DNA from: WHTX01 sp038255145
GTDB lineage: Bacteria > Actinomycetota > Acidimicrobiia > Acidimicrobiales > CAIXPF01
Direction: 5' to 3'
Length of the DNA stretch: 64,000 bases
NCBI GenBank assembly: GCA_038255145.1
Contig: JBBSLP010000016.1
Span: forward strand, 1 to 64,000
The notes beneath the pieces are model-generated. The model saw only the letters and a list, made by a program, of their open reading frames with translations. It searched no databases and was not told the DNA's origin. Within the stretch, counting starts at the first letter, position 1; the number at the start of each line of letters is the position of its first letter. The translations under genes and the position numbers were made by a program. Shown here piece by piece: positions 45,059-53,838 of the stretch.

Positions 45059-47374
45059 TCAGGTTCCCGTCGGCCTGGCACTGGGACGGCGCGACCCTCG
45101 CGGCGCCGAGGGGGTCACCTTCGGGGGTGAGCTCTTGTCCGTCAGGTCGACGACCACCGGGACGCTGACGAAGGGGCTCATGGCCTCGTTGACCCGTCGC
45201 GGGGGTTCGACGTGCGTGAGCGTCCAGTCGTGCCCGTCCAGGTAGTGGTACCAGGCGTCGGGCCCCCCGAACTCCGAACGTCGCCAGTTGCAGATCTGCT
45301 TGAACCACTCCTCGTCGGTCAACGTGTCGATGATCGTCTGGATGGCCGGCACCGACCCGCCGGTCGGGGCATCGGGGAGGTCGAGCGCGGCACGGAGGAG
45401 GCCCACCTCGGCCGCCTGGTGGTGGGCCACGACCTGCTCCGTGCACCGCTCCCCCAGCAACACGGCCTTGTCCCTCCCCCGCCGCAGCGCCTCGTCGTAC
45501 GCCTGCACGAGATCACTGGCCGTGCGGATGCCGAAGGACCGGAGGTGGCCCAGGTTGCGCATCACGCTGGGGCAGGCGGCGCCAGCACCCACCGACGCCG
45601 GGGCGGGGCCCTTACGAGACGTCTTCCTGCGGGCCTCTCGCCGCTTCCTGGCCTCGGCGTCGCCGCCGACGTGGAGGTAGAGGATGGCCTGATCGGTCCA
45701 GTCGACGAGCTGAGGAGCGGATATGCGGGTGCTGCTCATCAGGTCGACGATGTCGGCGTGGGCCAGGCCTTCCACGTTGTTGATGCCCTCTTCCGCCAGC
45801 CGGGCCCGATCGTAGAGGTCGATGCCCTCGAGATCGGTCAGCGGCGCCGGCTCGTGCAGGGGTACGGCCTTGGCCGGGCCGCGGTCCTCGGACAGCTTCT
45901 CCCTCAGCCACACGAGCGCCGTCTGGGGGGTGAAGCCCACGAAGAACAGCAGGACCTCGGCGCCCCGACCCTTGTAGACCACGCCCACGACGAGGGCCAG
46001 CGCGTAGGCGGAGAGGATCCTGATCACCACCGTGTTGTACGTCTTGGGGTGCAGGTCTCGACGCTGGTAGCCGCGCATGACGTGGTAGAGCGTGAAGACG
46101 TACGAGCCGAGGAAGGCGTAGCCCACCAGGGTGAGCTGGGGGCGGAAGAACGCCGACACCGGGAAGACGTTCGAGGGCGACGACGACCACACCCACCGCT
46201 CGGATGCCCCGGCAGCAGGCACGAGCTCGGGGACCCGGGTGGTGGCGATGATGAGGAACCAGCCCACCACCAGCAGGACGGTGGCCACGACGACCGGGGA
46301 CCGTCGTCCGCTGCGGAGGCGAGCACCGGAATCGGGCCCCAGGTCTCCGAACGAGGACTCGATCTGGGCGTCGTACTTCGCCTCGATGTCCCGCACCGTC
46401 CGCACCGTGGGATCGAGCCGGAAGACCTCCCGGATCCACCGCCGCTGCACCGAGGCCAGCCGCTGGCGGTCGAACTGGAAGTACATGGCCCCCGGCGCCA
46501 GCGCGGCCACCGACACGAACACCCACTGGGCGATGTGGCCGACGAGCAGCTGCCAGAAGGCCCGGCTGTCACGGGCGGCATCCGTCAGCCCCTCGAACGG
46601 GTTGTGGAGTTGGAAGAGCCTGGCGTAGTCGATGGGCAGCAGGTCCTTGAGCTGGGTCGTGAGCTCGATGGCCAACCCCAGACCGACCACGCTCACCGCC
46701 ACGGCGCAGCCGAGCACGACCACCTCGGCGGCATGACGGGGCATGGCATCGACGAAGCCGCAGATCCGATTGCCACGCGACACCCCCTCGAACGAGACCC
46801 GGCCGTCGTCGCGGTCGGCGCGGTAGAGGTTGAACCGTCGGTACAGGCGCACCTCGCGCACGGTGGCGACGACGAGGGCGGCCACGGGAACCGCGACGAC
46901 GGCGGCCACGGCCCACGACCAGGGAACCCCGCTGGCACCACCGAAGAAGAGCGCCCACGCGCCGAACGTGAGGCCGACCACCAGCCAACCGAAGATGACG
47001 ATGGCCCGGGGCAGGTTCGTCCAGTACTCGCTCGGAGCGGGACGGACCTCTATCTGGCCCAGGCGACGCATGTTGACCGTGTCCAGCCGGCTGGCGTCCT
47101 CGGCCGGCAGGGTCACCTCGCCCAGGGCCGGCACCGAGAACACGTGGTCCGTCTCCGCGCCGGTCGCGCCGGTCGCGTCGGGCGCGTCGGTCGCCCGCTC
47201 ACGGGGGAGGAGGGTTCCACCCTCCCCGAAGCAGGCGTGGATGCGGAACGGCGTCAGGTTCCGGTAGATCCACTGGCGCGGCGCCGTCGCCTCCTCGTTC
47301 TTCTCCGTCACCCCGGCCTCGGCTCCTACTGGCATGCGGTGGTCGTGATCCCCCGGCTGCGCCTCCGTCGACAT
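45059..47374 (-). CDS. Large multi-pass membrane protein with HhH-like cytosolic region
   Basis: A 771-residue protein. An N-terminal soluble part (about 1-120) precedes about seven hydrophobic segments: IVIFGWLVVGLTFGAWALFF, WAVAAVVAVPVAALVVATV, VVVLGCAVAVSVVGLGLAI, and later AQWVFVSVAALAPGAMYF, VVVATVLLVVGWFLIIATT, TLVGYAFLGSYVFTLYHVM and VVIRILSAYALALVVGVVY. A region after about residue 540 looks like helix-hairpin-helix repeats (LTDLEGIDLYDRARLAEEGI, INNVEGLAHADIVDLMS). The ATG at 47374 has an excellent AGGAGGGGG site 4 bases away. No family is known to me; it could be a channel-like effector. Confidence 0.65.
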   Translation of the reverse strand: MSTEAQPGDHDHRMPVGAEAGVTEKNEEATAPRQWIYRNLTPFRIHACFGEGGTLLPRERATDAPDATGATGAETDHVFSVPALGEVTLPAEDASRLDTVNMRRLGQIEVRPAPSEYWTNLPRAIVIFGWLVVGLTFGAWALFFGGASGVPWSWAVAAVVAVPVAALVVATVREVRLYRRFNLYRADRDDGRVSFEGVSRGNRICGFVDAMPRHAAEVVVLGCAVAVSVVGLGLAIELTTQLKDLLPIDYARLFQLHNPFEGLTDAARDSRAFWQLLVGHIAQWVFVSVAALAPGAMYFQFDRQRLASVQRRWIREVFRLDPTVRTVRDIEAKYDAQIESSFGDLGPDSGARLRSGRRSPVVVATVLLVVGWFLIIATTRVPELVPAAGASERWVWSSSPSNVFPVSAFFRPQLTLVGYAFLGSYVFTLYHVMRGYQRRDLHPKTYNTVVIRILSAYALALVVGVVYKGRGAEVLLFFVGFTPQTALVWLREKLSEDRGPAKAVPLHEPAPLTDLEGIDLYDRARLAEEGINNVEGLAHADIVDLMSSTRISAPQLVDWTDQAILYLHVGGDAEARKRREARRKTSRKGPAPASVGAGAACPSVMRNLGHLRSFGIRTASDLVQAYDEALRRGRDKAVLLGERCTEQVVAHHQAAEVGLLRAALDLPDAPTGGSVPAIQTIIDTLTDEEWFKQICNWRRSEFGGPDAWYHYLDGHDWTLTHVEPPRRVNEAMSPFVSVPVVVDLTDKSSPPKVTPSAPRGSRRPSARPTGT

Positions 47375-47878
47375 GGCACCCCCTCCTGTCGTGCGCTGGA
47401 GAGAGCTGTCCCGTGCTGCCGGTGATACCAGGAACGCCTGACGTGCTCGTCGGCGCCTGGACACGGGCCGCCGGGGCCACCACAGCCCCGACGACCCGCG
47501 GCCCCCAATCCACCATGCAGGGTCCAGGCCAGGCAGGGGCGGGGCTGCTCGGCAAGGTAGCCGACCGTCCCCAGCCTGGTCGTCCGAGCCGCGCTAGCCC
47601 TTGGGTGCCACAGAACGGCGATCACCTGGCGGCTGTCCCGCCCATGCTCGTCGCCACCCGGTGACCGGCCAGGTCGTCACCCGTGGCGGGATGACCTCAC
47701 CGACCGCCAGAGGACCTGGTCAGACCGCCCGCCAGCCGGTGACCGCTGGCGTAACCGGACCGTCATCACAGGCCCCGGATCGGAAACACGACGCCGGGTG
47801 TGCTGGTGGATCGGGAGCCGCTGCCGGGCTCCCCCGGATCCCCCGCGGATCTGGGCATCCACCTCGTCTGGAGCACCC
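47375..47878. other. Divergent intergenic region between membrane protein and amidase
   Basis: These 504 bases separate two divergent genes and should hold both promoters. No open frame here has convincing codon bias, and no tRNA, riboswitch or terminator hairpin is apparent. Several scattered GGTCACC/GTGAC-like halves occur at 47660-47760 (for example GTGAC-N10-GTCAC), which may be chance in GC-rich DNA. Confidence 0.4.
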
Positions 47879-49414
47879 ATGTTCGAAGCACGCGCTGTCG
47901 GTCACCTGCGCCCGCCCACCGCCGACCAGGTGGCCGAGTACGCCAAGGGCCTGCACCTGCACCCCACCCCCGAGGCCCTGGCCCTCATCACCGCCATGGT
48001 CAGCGGCATGGTCGACGGCGCCAACCGCCTCGACGACCTCGACGAGCCCTACGTCCCCCTCAGGTACACCGACCGCGACCCCGGTCACTCCCCCCGCCAC
48101 GGCGAGGACCCCTACAACGCCTTCATCCGCTTCTGCACCGTCAAGGGCGCCGCCGACGGCAAGCTGGCCGGCAAGACCCTGGCCGTCAAGGACTCCATCG
48201 CCGTGGCCGGCATCCCCATGACCAACGGCGGCCGCCGCGTCCCCGTCCTCACCCCCACCGAGGACGCCACCGTGGTCGAGCGCCTGCTCGACGCGGGCTG
48301 CACCATCATCGGCAAGACCAACCTCGAGGACCTAGCCGCCGGCCTCGGCGAAGCCTCCTTCTACGGCGCGGCCCGCAACCCGGTCAACCCCCGCTTCGCC
48401 ACCGGGGGCTCGTCCAGCGGGTCCGCCGCGGCGGTGGCCGCCGGCCTGGCCGACCTGGCCCTGGGCGCGGACGAGGCCGGCTCGGTGCGCATCCCCGCGG
48501 CGTGGTGCGGCCTGGTGGGCATCAAGGCCACCCATGGCCTCGTGCCCTCCTACGGCATGAGCTACATGGACCACACCATCGACCACATCGGTCCCATGAC
48601 CCGCACCGTGCTCGACAACGCCCTCATGCTCGAGGTCATGGCCGGTCCCGACTGGCGTGATCCGCAGTGGGTGCGGGGCGACCTCACCTCCCAGCCCTAC
48701 GCGTCGACGGCCGGCGCCGGCATCGAGGGCATGAAGATCGGCATCGTCGAGGAGGCCCTGGCCCCCATCGGCTGCACCGACGACGTGCTCGAGGCGTTCG
48801 AGGCCTCGGTCAAGACCCTCACCGCCCTGGGTGCCACCATCGAAGAGGTGTCCATCCCCCTGTGGGCCGACGCCTGGAGCATCGAGGGCACCGTCCTCAA
48901 CGTGGGCCTGGCCCAGATGCACCACTCCTACGGCCAGGGCTACGGCCACATGGGCCGCATCGACCTGGCCACCATGGCCGTCACCGCCGCCCAGGAGCGC
49001 CTGGGCGCCGACGACCTGCCCATGTTCATCAAGGCCATCCTCATCAACGCCGCCTACATGCGCGACGAGTACCTGAACCAGTACTACGGCAAGGCCCAGA
49101 ACCTGCGCCTCGAGCTGCGCCGACAGGTCGACGAGCAGCTGTCGGCCTGCGACGTGCTCATCACCCCGACCACACCGACGGTGGCCAACGAGCTGTTCAA
49201 CGGGCGCGTCACCGAAGAGGCCATGCTCAGTCGGTTCATGGAGACCATCAGCGCCGTGCTCAACACCTGTGCGCTCGACCTGACCGGCCACCCCGGCCTC
49301 ACCGTGCCTGCGGGCACCGGGGCCGATGACCTGCCCGTCGGCCTCCAGCTCATCGGCCGTCGCTTCGACGAGATGTCCCTGTACAAGGCGGCCTTCGCCT
49401 TCGAGGGCGCGTGA
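47879..49414 (+). CDS. Amidase signature family enzyme
   Basis: A 511-residue amidase. The catalytic Lys104 lies in LAVKDSIAVAG, the Ser-rich loop GGSSSGSAAAVAAG is at 176-190, and the nucleophile Ser202 is in GADEAGSVRIPAAWCGLVGI. This is the complete Ser-cisSer-Lys triad of enzymes that hydrolyse amides (for example arylacetamides or nitrile-derived amides). An N-terminal helical region of about 80 residues precedes the fold, as in some amidase subgroups. The ATG at 47879 has a GGAG site 6 bases upstream. Substrate cannot be inferred and no nitrile hydratase genes are nearby. Confidence 0.88.
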   Translation: MFEARAVGHLRPPTADQVAEYAKGLHLHPTPEALALITAMVSGMVDGANRLDDLDEPYVPLRYTDRDPGHSPRHGEDPYNAFIRFCTVKGAADGKLAGKTLAVKDSIAVAGIPMTNGGRRVPVLTPTEDATVVERLLDAGCTIIGKTNLEDLAAGLGEASFYGAARNPVNPRFATGGSSSGSAAAVAAGLADLALGADEAGSVRIPAAWCGLVGIKATHGLVPSYGMSYMDHTIDHIGPMTRTVLDNALMLEVMAGPDWRDPQWVRGDLTSQPYASTAGAGIEGMKIGIVEEALAPIGCTDDVLEAFEASVKTLTALGATIEEVSIPLWADAWSIEGTVLNVGLAQMHHSYGQGYGHMGRIDLATMAVTAAQERLGADDLPMFIKAILINAAYMRDEYLNQYYGKAQNLRLELRRQVDEQLSACDVLITPTTPTVANELFNGRVTEEAMLSRFMETISAVLNTCALDLTGHPGLTVPAGTGADDLPVGLQLIGRRFDEMSLYKAAFAFEGA

Positions 49415-49437
49415 CGGCCGGGGCCTGACGTACGTCG

Positions 49438-49473
49438 TCCCGGGACCGGCGGATCTCTCCACCGGCCCCGGGA
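49438..49473. terminator. Hairpin between convergent amidase and I9-like genes
   Basis: TCCCGGGACCGGCGG and its near-complement CCACCGGCCCCGGGA form a 15-base stem with two mismatches around a six-base loop, between two convergent genes. There is no T tract, as is common in GC-rich actinobacteria. It could serve both strands. Confidence 0.5.
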
Positions 49474-49496
49474 TCGACGCCCGGCGGGATCTGCCG

Positions 49497-49730
49497 CTAC
49501 TGGATGTCGGAGTCCGGGGGCGGGATCGAGATGGCGCCGTCGTCCTCCACGGCGTCGACCCCGTGGACCGCGGCCAGCGACGCCCGCCGCGAGGCGGGGA
49601 CCGACCCGGTGATCACACCGACGGACAGGACCTGGTCGACGTCCATCCCCGCCGAGCGCAGGCGCTCGGCCAGGCCCTCGATGTCGGCCAGCTGATCGTC
49701 GGCTGCGGTCACGATGACGTTGTCAGCCAC
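49497..49730 (-). CDS. Small I9/propeptide-like protein beside a subtilase
   Basis: A 77-residue protein, chosen from the GTG at 49730. NVIVTAADDQLADIEGLAER, then AGMDVDQVLSVGVITGSVPA give the beta-alpha-beta-beta pattern of subtilase propeptides and I9 inhibitors, with VHGVDAVEDDG as the usual end strand. It lies downstream of an S8 protease with which it may act as chaperone or inhibitor. Evidence is pattern-based only. Confidence 0.55.
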   Translation of the reverse strand: MADNVIVTAADDQLADIEGLAERLRSAGMDVDQVLSVGVITGSVPASRRASLAAVHGVDAVEDDGAISIPPPDSDIQ

Positions 49731-49799
49731 GCTGACCCCCCGATCGTCCTCGGCGTGCCCCCAGGGCACCTGGGCGATCGCACGCTAGCCAGGGCCCGG

Positions 49800-51146
49800 C
49801 TACTGCGGGGCCTGCGCCAAGCCGGCGCCGACGTCCACCGAGGGCAGGGGCAGGCGGCTGGCGCTCTGCTGCAGCCGGGACCACAGCGCCGCCCCCCGCA
49901 GCCCGGTGGCCTCGGCCCACAGGGCGGCGATGCCGGCCACGTGGGGGGTGGCCATGCTCGTGCCCGAGATGGTGTTGTAGCGGGCCGGCAGGGGCCACGA
50001 CGAGTAGACGTTGACGCCGGGGCCGGCGATGTCCACCTGGCCACCGGCGACGGGGTTGGACCGGGCCGAGAAGTTGGCCACGGCCGACCGGGCGTCGATG
50101 GCGGCCACGGCCATGATCGACGGGCTGTTGGCGGGCATCCCCACGAAGCCGGCGTCGCCCTCGCGTCGCCGACCGTTGTTGCCCGCGGCGGCGACGATCA
50201 GGGTGCCTGCGGCCAACGCCCGTCGGCCGACCGTCTCGTAGGCGACGGAAACCGTGCGCACATCAGCACCCAGGGACATGGAGATCACCTGGCACCGGTT
50301 GGAGATGGCCCAGCTGATGGCGGCGAGGATGTTGCGGTCCGTGCCCGAACCGGCGTTGCTCAGCACCTTGCCGACGAAGATCTCCGCGGCCGGTGCCACC
50401 CCGTAGCGCCGGCTGCCCGGCGGGGTGGGCGGTACGGCGACGCCGCACGACGTGCCGATGCAGTGGGTGCCGTGGCCGTGCCCGTCCTGGACGTTCTCGC
50501 CGGGGACGAAGGACCTGGTCACGATCTTGCGGTTGGCGAAGTCGGGGTTCTCCAGGTCGAAACCTGTGTCGAGCACGGCGACGCGCACCCCGGCCCCGGT
50601 GTACTTCGAGGTGGTGACCCGGGTGGCCTGCAGGCCCCAGGTGGACGCGGCGGTGTCGGCGAACCGGGCTGCGGCCTCCACTCCGGCCGTCCCCGCCCCG
50701 GCCGATGCCTGGTCGTAGAGGTGGGCGGTGGCGTCCCGGTAGCCCCGGAGGTAGTCCAGCGAGAGGTCGTCGTCGATGGCGTACATGACGTGCTCGGGTT
50801 CCACGGCCACGATGCGGGGGTCGGCCGCGGCCAGGCCCACCATCCCCGCCACCTGGGTGGGATCGGCGGCCACCACGGCGATGCCCAGCTCGGGGAAGAT
50901 GGTGCCACCCGCAGCGGCGGCCCGATCGAGGTCGATGCCCTCGGCGCCGAACTCGCTGGTGCTCAACAGGTCGGACACCCCGGCGACCGCACGCACGGCG
51001 TCGGCCATGGCGGCCTCGTCGCCGTGCACCTCGTCACTGAAGACGACCAGGTAGCTCCCCGTGGTCAGGGGCGGCCGGGCCCCAGACACCAGGTTGTCCT
51101 CGTTCCCGGGCACGCCACCGCCACCCGCCATCATCGGACTCGTCAT
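49800..51146 (-). CDS. Subtilisin-like serine protease (S8)
   Basis: A 448-residue S8 protease. The triad is Asp in VRVAVLDTGFDLENPDF, His in DGHGHGTHCIGTSCG and Ser in ISGTSMATPHVAGIAALW, with the oxyanion Asn in VAAAGNNGRR. The first 130 residues form a propeptide-like region (SYLVVFSDEVHGDEAAMADA). No signal peptide is seen; the N-terminus (MTSPMMAGGGGVPGNEDNLV) is polar, so it could be cytosolic or secreted by another route. The gene for a small I9-like protein follows on the same strand. Confidence 0.88.
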   Translation of the reverse strand: MTSPMMAGGGGVPGNEDNLVSGARPPLTTGSYLVVFSDEVHGDEAAMADAVRAVAGVSDLLSTSEFGAEGIDLDRAAAAGGTIFPELGIAVVAADPTQVAGMVGLAAADPRIVAVEPEHVMYAIDDDLSLDYLRGYRDATAHLYDQASAGAGTAGVEAAARFADTAASTWGLQATRVTTSKYTGAGVRVAVLDTGFDLENPDFANRKIVTRSFVPGENVQDGHGHGTHCIGTSCGVAVPPTPPGSRRYGVAPAAEIFVGKVLSNAGSGTDRNILAAISWAISNRCQVISMSLGADVRTVSVAYETVGRRALAAGTLIVAAAGNNGRRREGDAGFVGMPANSPSIMAVAAIDARSAVANFSARSNPVAGGQVDIAGPGVNVYSSWPLPARYNTISGTSMATPHVAGIAALWAEATGLRGAALWSRLQQSASRLPLPSVDVGAGLAQAPQ

Positions 51147-51237
51147 CGCTGCTCCTCCAAGGGGCGCCCGTCATCCAGGCGACACCCATGAGAGCGTCCG
51201 GCGACGGCCCCAGATACACCTGTCCGACCCCGCGGGT

Positions 51238-52317
51238 TCAGAAGGCCAGCAGGTTGTCCCGAAAGTGCTCGTAGGGGTACTCGGACTGGATCAGGCCCTT
51301 GCGCCGCAGCGCGGGACCGAGGCCGTCGCACACCTCGGTGATGTTCATTCGGGTCACGGGCAGGGACAGCAGGAACCCGTCGCCCCCCGCTTCCTCCATG
51401 GCCTCACCCATCCGCGGGCCACCGTGTGGGGCGTGCCCACCAGTTCCATCGAGCCCCGGGGCTTGGCCGCCAACTCGCGCAGCGACTGGCCTTCGCCCAT
51501 CTTGGTCATGTTGGCCACCATGGACTGGTGCCCGTTCGACTTGCCCATCAGATCGGGATAGGGACCGTCGAGGTCGTACCGGGCGAAGTCGAAACCACTG
51601 CCGTAGGACATCCCCGACAACGCCTCGCTGATGTCGGCCTTGCGGGCGGCCAGCATGCGCTCATGGCGATCCTTGGCGTCGCGGTCGGTATCCCCGAACA
51701 CCGGGTTGATGAGGAACAGCACCTTGATGTCGCTCGGCTTGCGACCGAAGCTCAGGGCCCGCTCGGAGATGTCGTCGCGGTACTCCTTCATGCCCTCGAC
51801 CCCGATGACGCCAGCACGGTGTCGGCGTGCTTGGCGGCCAGGTCACGGCCCGAGGGCGAACCGCCGGCCTGGCAGATCACCGGCCGCTGCTGGGGGCTGG
51901 GCACGGTGTTCAACGGCCCCCGTGACCTGTGGAAGCGCCCCTCGAAGTTCGAGTAGTGGACCTTGTCGGGATCGGCGAAGAAGCCCCGCTCCTCGTCGAG
52001 GACGACGGCATCGTGGTCCCAGCCGTCCCAGAGCGAGGTGACGCACTGCATCCACTCGTCGGCCATCTCGTAGCGCAGGTCGTGCTCGAAGTGCTGGTCA
52101 TGGCCGAAGTTCTGGGCGGCGGCGTGGGGGCTGCCGGTCACCAGGTTCAGGCCCACCCGACCATTGGTGAGGTGGTCCAACGTGCGGAAGAGCCGGGCGG
52201 CCATGAAGACGTCGGGGAGCACCGATGCGTCCTCTCCCGGCCGGCGTTGCCCGACCACTGGTCGCCCCAGCCGTAGAGGCTCCATCCGTGGTTGAGGAAC
52301 CAGCCCATGTGGAACAT
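51238..52317 (-). pseudogene. Flavin-dependent (LLM-class, NtaA/DszA-like) monooxygenase, heavily decayed
   Basis: The start reads MFHMGWFLNHGWSLYGWGDQ from 52317, as in nitrilotriacetate-type monooxygenases. About 90 codons are then missing. The middle follows in other frames (LFRTLDHLTNGRVGLNLVTG, then HDLRYEMADEWMQCVTSLWD, and VICQAGGSPSGRDLAAKHAD). After 51791 another frame gives RKPSDIKVLFLINPVFGDT, and the C-terminus (GGDGFLLSLPVTRMNITEVC, then YPYEHFRDNLLAF) ends at 51238. A large deletion and at least two frameshifts rule out function. Confidence 0.75.
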
Positions 52318-52537
52318 CGTCCAACTCCCGTGTCGCCGGTGCGGAAGCGGCGAGACGGCGTGCCGGTGACGACCGCCATTGACCTCCTGTCAGCAACGTA
52401 GAGAGCGCCCGTTGCCACGTCGGGTCTCCCTCAACTCGTCCCGGTTACGCCGACGATGATCGACGGCGCCCGCCCTCCACCAGGACCGCAACCCCGGGCG
52501 CCGCTGGCATCCGCCCGCACTTCGCCGTGCTGCGCCC

Positions 52538-52909
52538 TCATGCCGGCGGGCTCCGTTCCTCGGCGGCCGCAGCCGGGCGCTCGTCGTCGGGCATCGACGC
52601 CAGGACATCGTCGAGCCGGCGGTAGCGCTGCTCGGCCCGGTCGCGGTAGCGCTCGATCCACTTCGTCATCAGGTCGAAGACCTCCGCCTCGAGGTGCACG
52701 GGACGGCGCAGGGTCTCCCCGGTGCGGCTGACCAGGCCGGCCTCCTCCAGCACCTTGAGGTGCTTGGACACCGCCTGCACCGACATGGCGTGGGGCGGGG
52801 CCAGCTGGCCGACGGTGGCGTCGCCGTCGGCCAGGCTGGCCAGGATGTCCCGCCGGGTGGGGTCGGCCAGGGCGGCGAACACCCGGGACAACGGGTCGGC
52901 AGCGGCCAC
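52538..52909 (-). CDS. ArsR-family transcriptional repressor
   Basis: A 123-residue ArsR/SmtB-type winged HTH: FAALADPTRRDILASLADGD, then SVQAVSKHLKVLEEAGLVSR as the recognition helix, followed by a wing and a helical C-terminus (KWIERYRDRAEQRYRRLDDV). No metal-binding Cys is present. This is the SdpR-like group usually paired with SRPBCC proteins. It starts 9 bases after the SRPBCC gene with GTG and likely represses the shared promoter through the twin CAACCA-N2-TGGTTG sites. Confidence 0.85.
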   Translation of the reverse strand: MAAADPLSRVFAALADPTRRDILASLADGDATVGQLAPPHAMSVQAVSKHLKVLEEAGLVSRTGETLRRPVHLEAEVFDLMTKWIERYRDRAEQRYRRLDDVLASMPDDERPAAAAEERSPPA

Positions 52910-52918
52910 GACCGCCCC

Positions 52919-53401
52919 TCAGCCCGCGGCGAGCACGTCGTCGAGGCGCTCGTAGCCCTCGCGCACGCCACCCTCCATGCCGCTGGCCACGAAGGCGTCG
53001 CGATCGGCGAAGGAATCCACCAGCGACGTGGCCACCAGCCGCGTGCGGCCGTCTCCCAGATCCTCGAACACCAGCTTCTCCAGGGCGACGCCGTCCGGCA
53101 TCCCCTCGAACGTGAACGTCTGCACGATGAGCTCATCGGGGCGCACCTCGTGGAAGCTGCCCCGGAAGCCAGCCACGAAGCCGCCGCTGTCGATGGTGTA
53201 GCGGTAGGACCCACCCGTGCGGCAGTCGAAGTGCTCGATGGCCATGGCCGTACCCCGAGGGCCGTTCCACTGCGTGAACAACGCCGGGTCGGTGTGGGCT
53301 CGGAAGACCTTCGCCACAGGAGCATCGAACTCACGGACCATGCGGACCAGGGGCACGTCGGGGTCGACGACGATCTCGGTCTGGTGGGTGCTGGTGGGCA
53401 T
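52919..53401 (-). CDS. SRPBCC/AHSA1-domain protein
   Basis: A 160-residue START-like fold of the AHSA1 type. VPLVRMVREFDAPVAKVFRA, then TQWNGPRGTAMAIEHFDCRT and a TIDSGGFVAGFRGSFHEVRP strand, with a final helix MEGGVREGYERLDDVLAA, are characteristic. These proteins bind hydrophobic ligands, often in ArsR-controlled pairs. The ATG at 53401 has an AGGAG site 7 bases upstream. It is the first gene after the promoter at 53451-53480. Confidence 0.85.
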   Translation of the reverse strand: MPTSTHQTEIVVDPDVPLVRMVREFDAPVAKVFRAHTDPALFTQWNGPRGTAMAIEHFDCRTGGSYRYTIDSGGFVAGFRGSFHEVRPDELIVQTFTFEGMPDGVALEKLVFEDLGDGRTRLVATSLVDSFADRDAFVASGMEGGVREGYERLDDVLAAG

Positions 53402-53431
53402 GGGGTGCTCCTGTCGGGCCGTCGTCGATCT

Positions 53432-53491
53432 CAACCAACTGGTTGGGATGACCGTACGACGTCGGCCCTCCTAATGTCAACCAAATGGTTG
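53432..53491 (-). promoter_or_regulatory. Promoter with two ArsR-type operators
   Basis: On the minus strand TTGACA (53480-53475) and TACGGT (53456-53451) are 18 bases apart, a good sigma-70 promoter. Two palindromes CAACCA-N2-TGGTTG lie at 53432-53445 and 53478-53491, one just downstream of the -10 and one covering the -35. Their 46-base spacing suggests cooperative repression by the ArsR protein encoded downstream. Confidence 0.7.
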
Positions 53492-53510
53492 GGACAGGTG
53501 CGTCTGAGCG

Positions 53511-53600
53511 TCAGGCCGACCGGTGGCCGCCCGACACCCGGGCCGAGGCGAAATAGGCGCCCGGTCTCGGGCCGGTGGCGCGGTGGAAGGCGTGGGTGAA
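53511..53600 (-). pseudogene. Possible C-terminal remnant of an AraC-family regulator
   Basis: The minus strand ending at TGA 53511 reads RAFTHAFHRATGPRPGAYFA, close to the second HTH of AraC/GlxA-type regulators. Upstream the frame is lost and only scattered matches remain to about 53700. The interval 53492-53838 contains nothing else I can identify. The short match makes this uncertain. Confidence 0.3.
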
Positions 53601-53838
53601 CGCGCGGGCAGGCCGAGGAACACGGCGTTGGCCGTCCGACGGGTGAGGGCGTCGACGACCTCGGCCCAGGCCCGATCACCTCCCGGTCCGGTACGAGCAG
53701 GAGGGGGACTCGAGCGCCGTGGTCATGGTGCCCAACGCGCCTTTGCGACAGCGAAGAATCGAGTTGACGCTAGATGATAGGCACTCTTACCGGCGGGCCG
53801 AGCCGGTGGCCGTTCGGGACCGGATGCCTCGCAGGGAT

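Noticed and set aside
47375..47878. tRNA or small gene in the 500-base divergent gap.
   Set aside because: No cloverleaf, no coding bias and no conserved motif could be supported.
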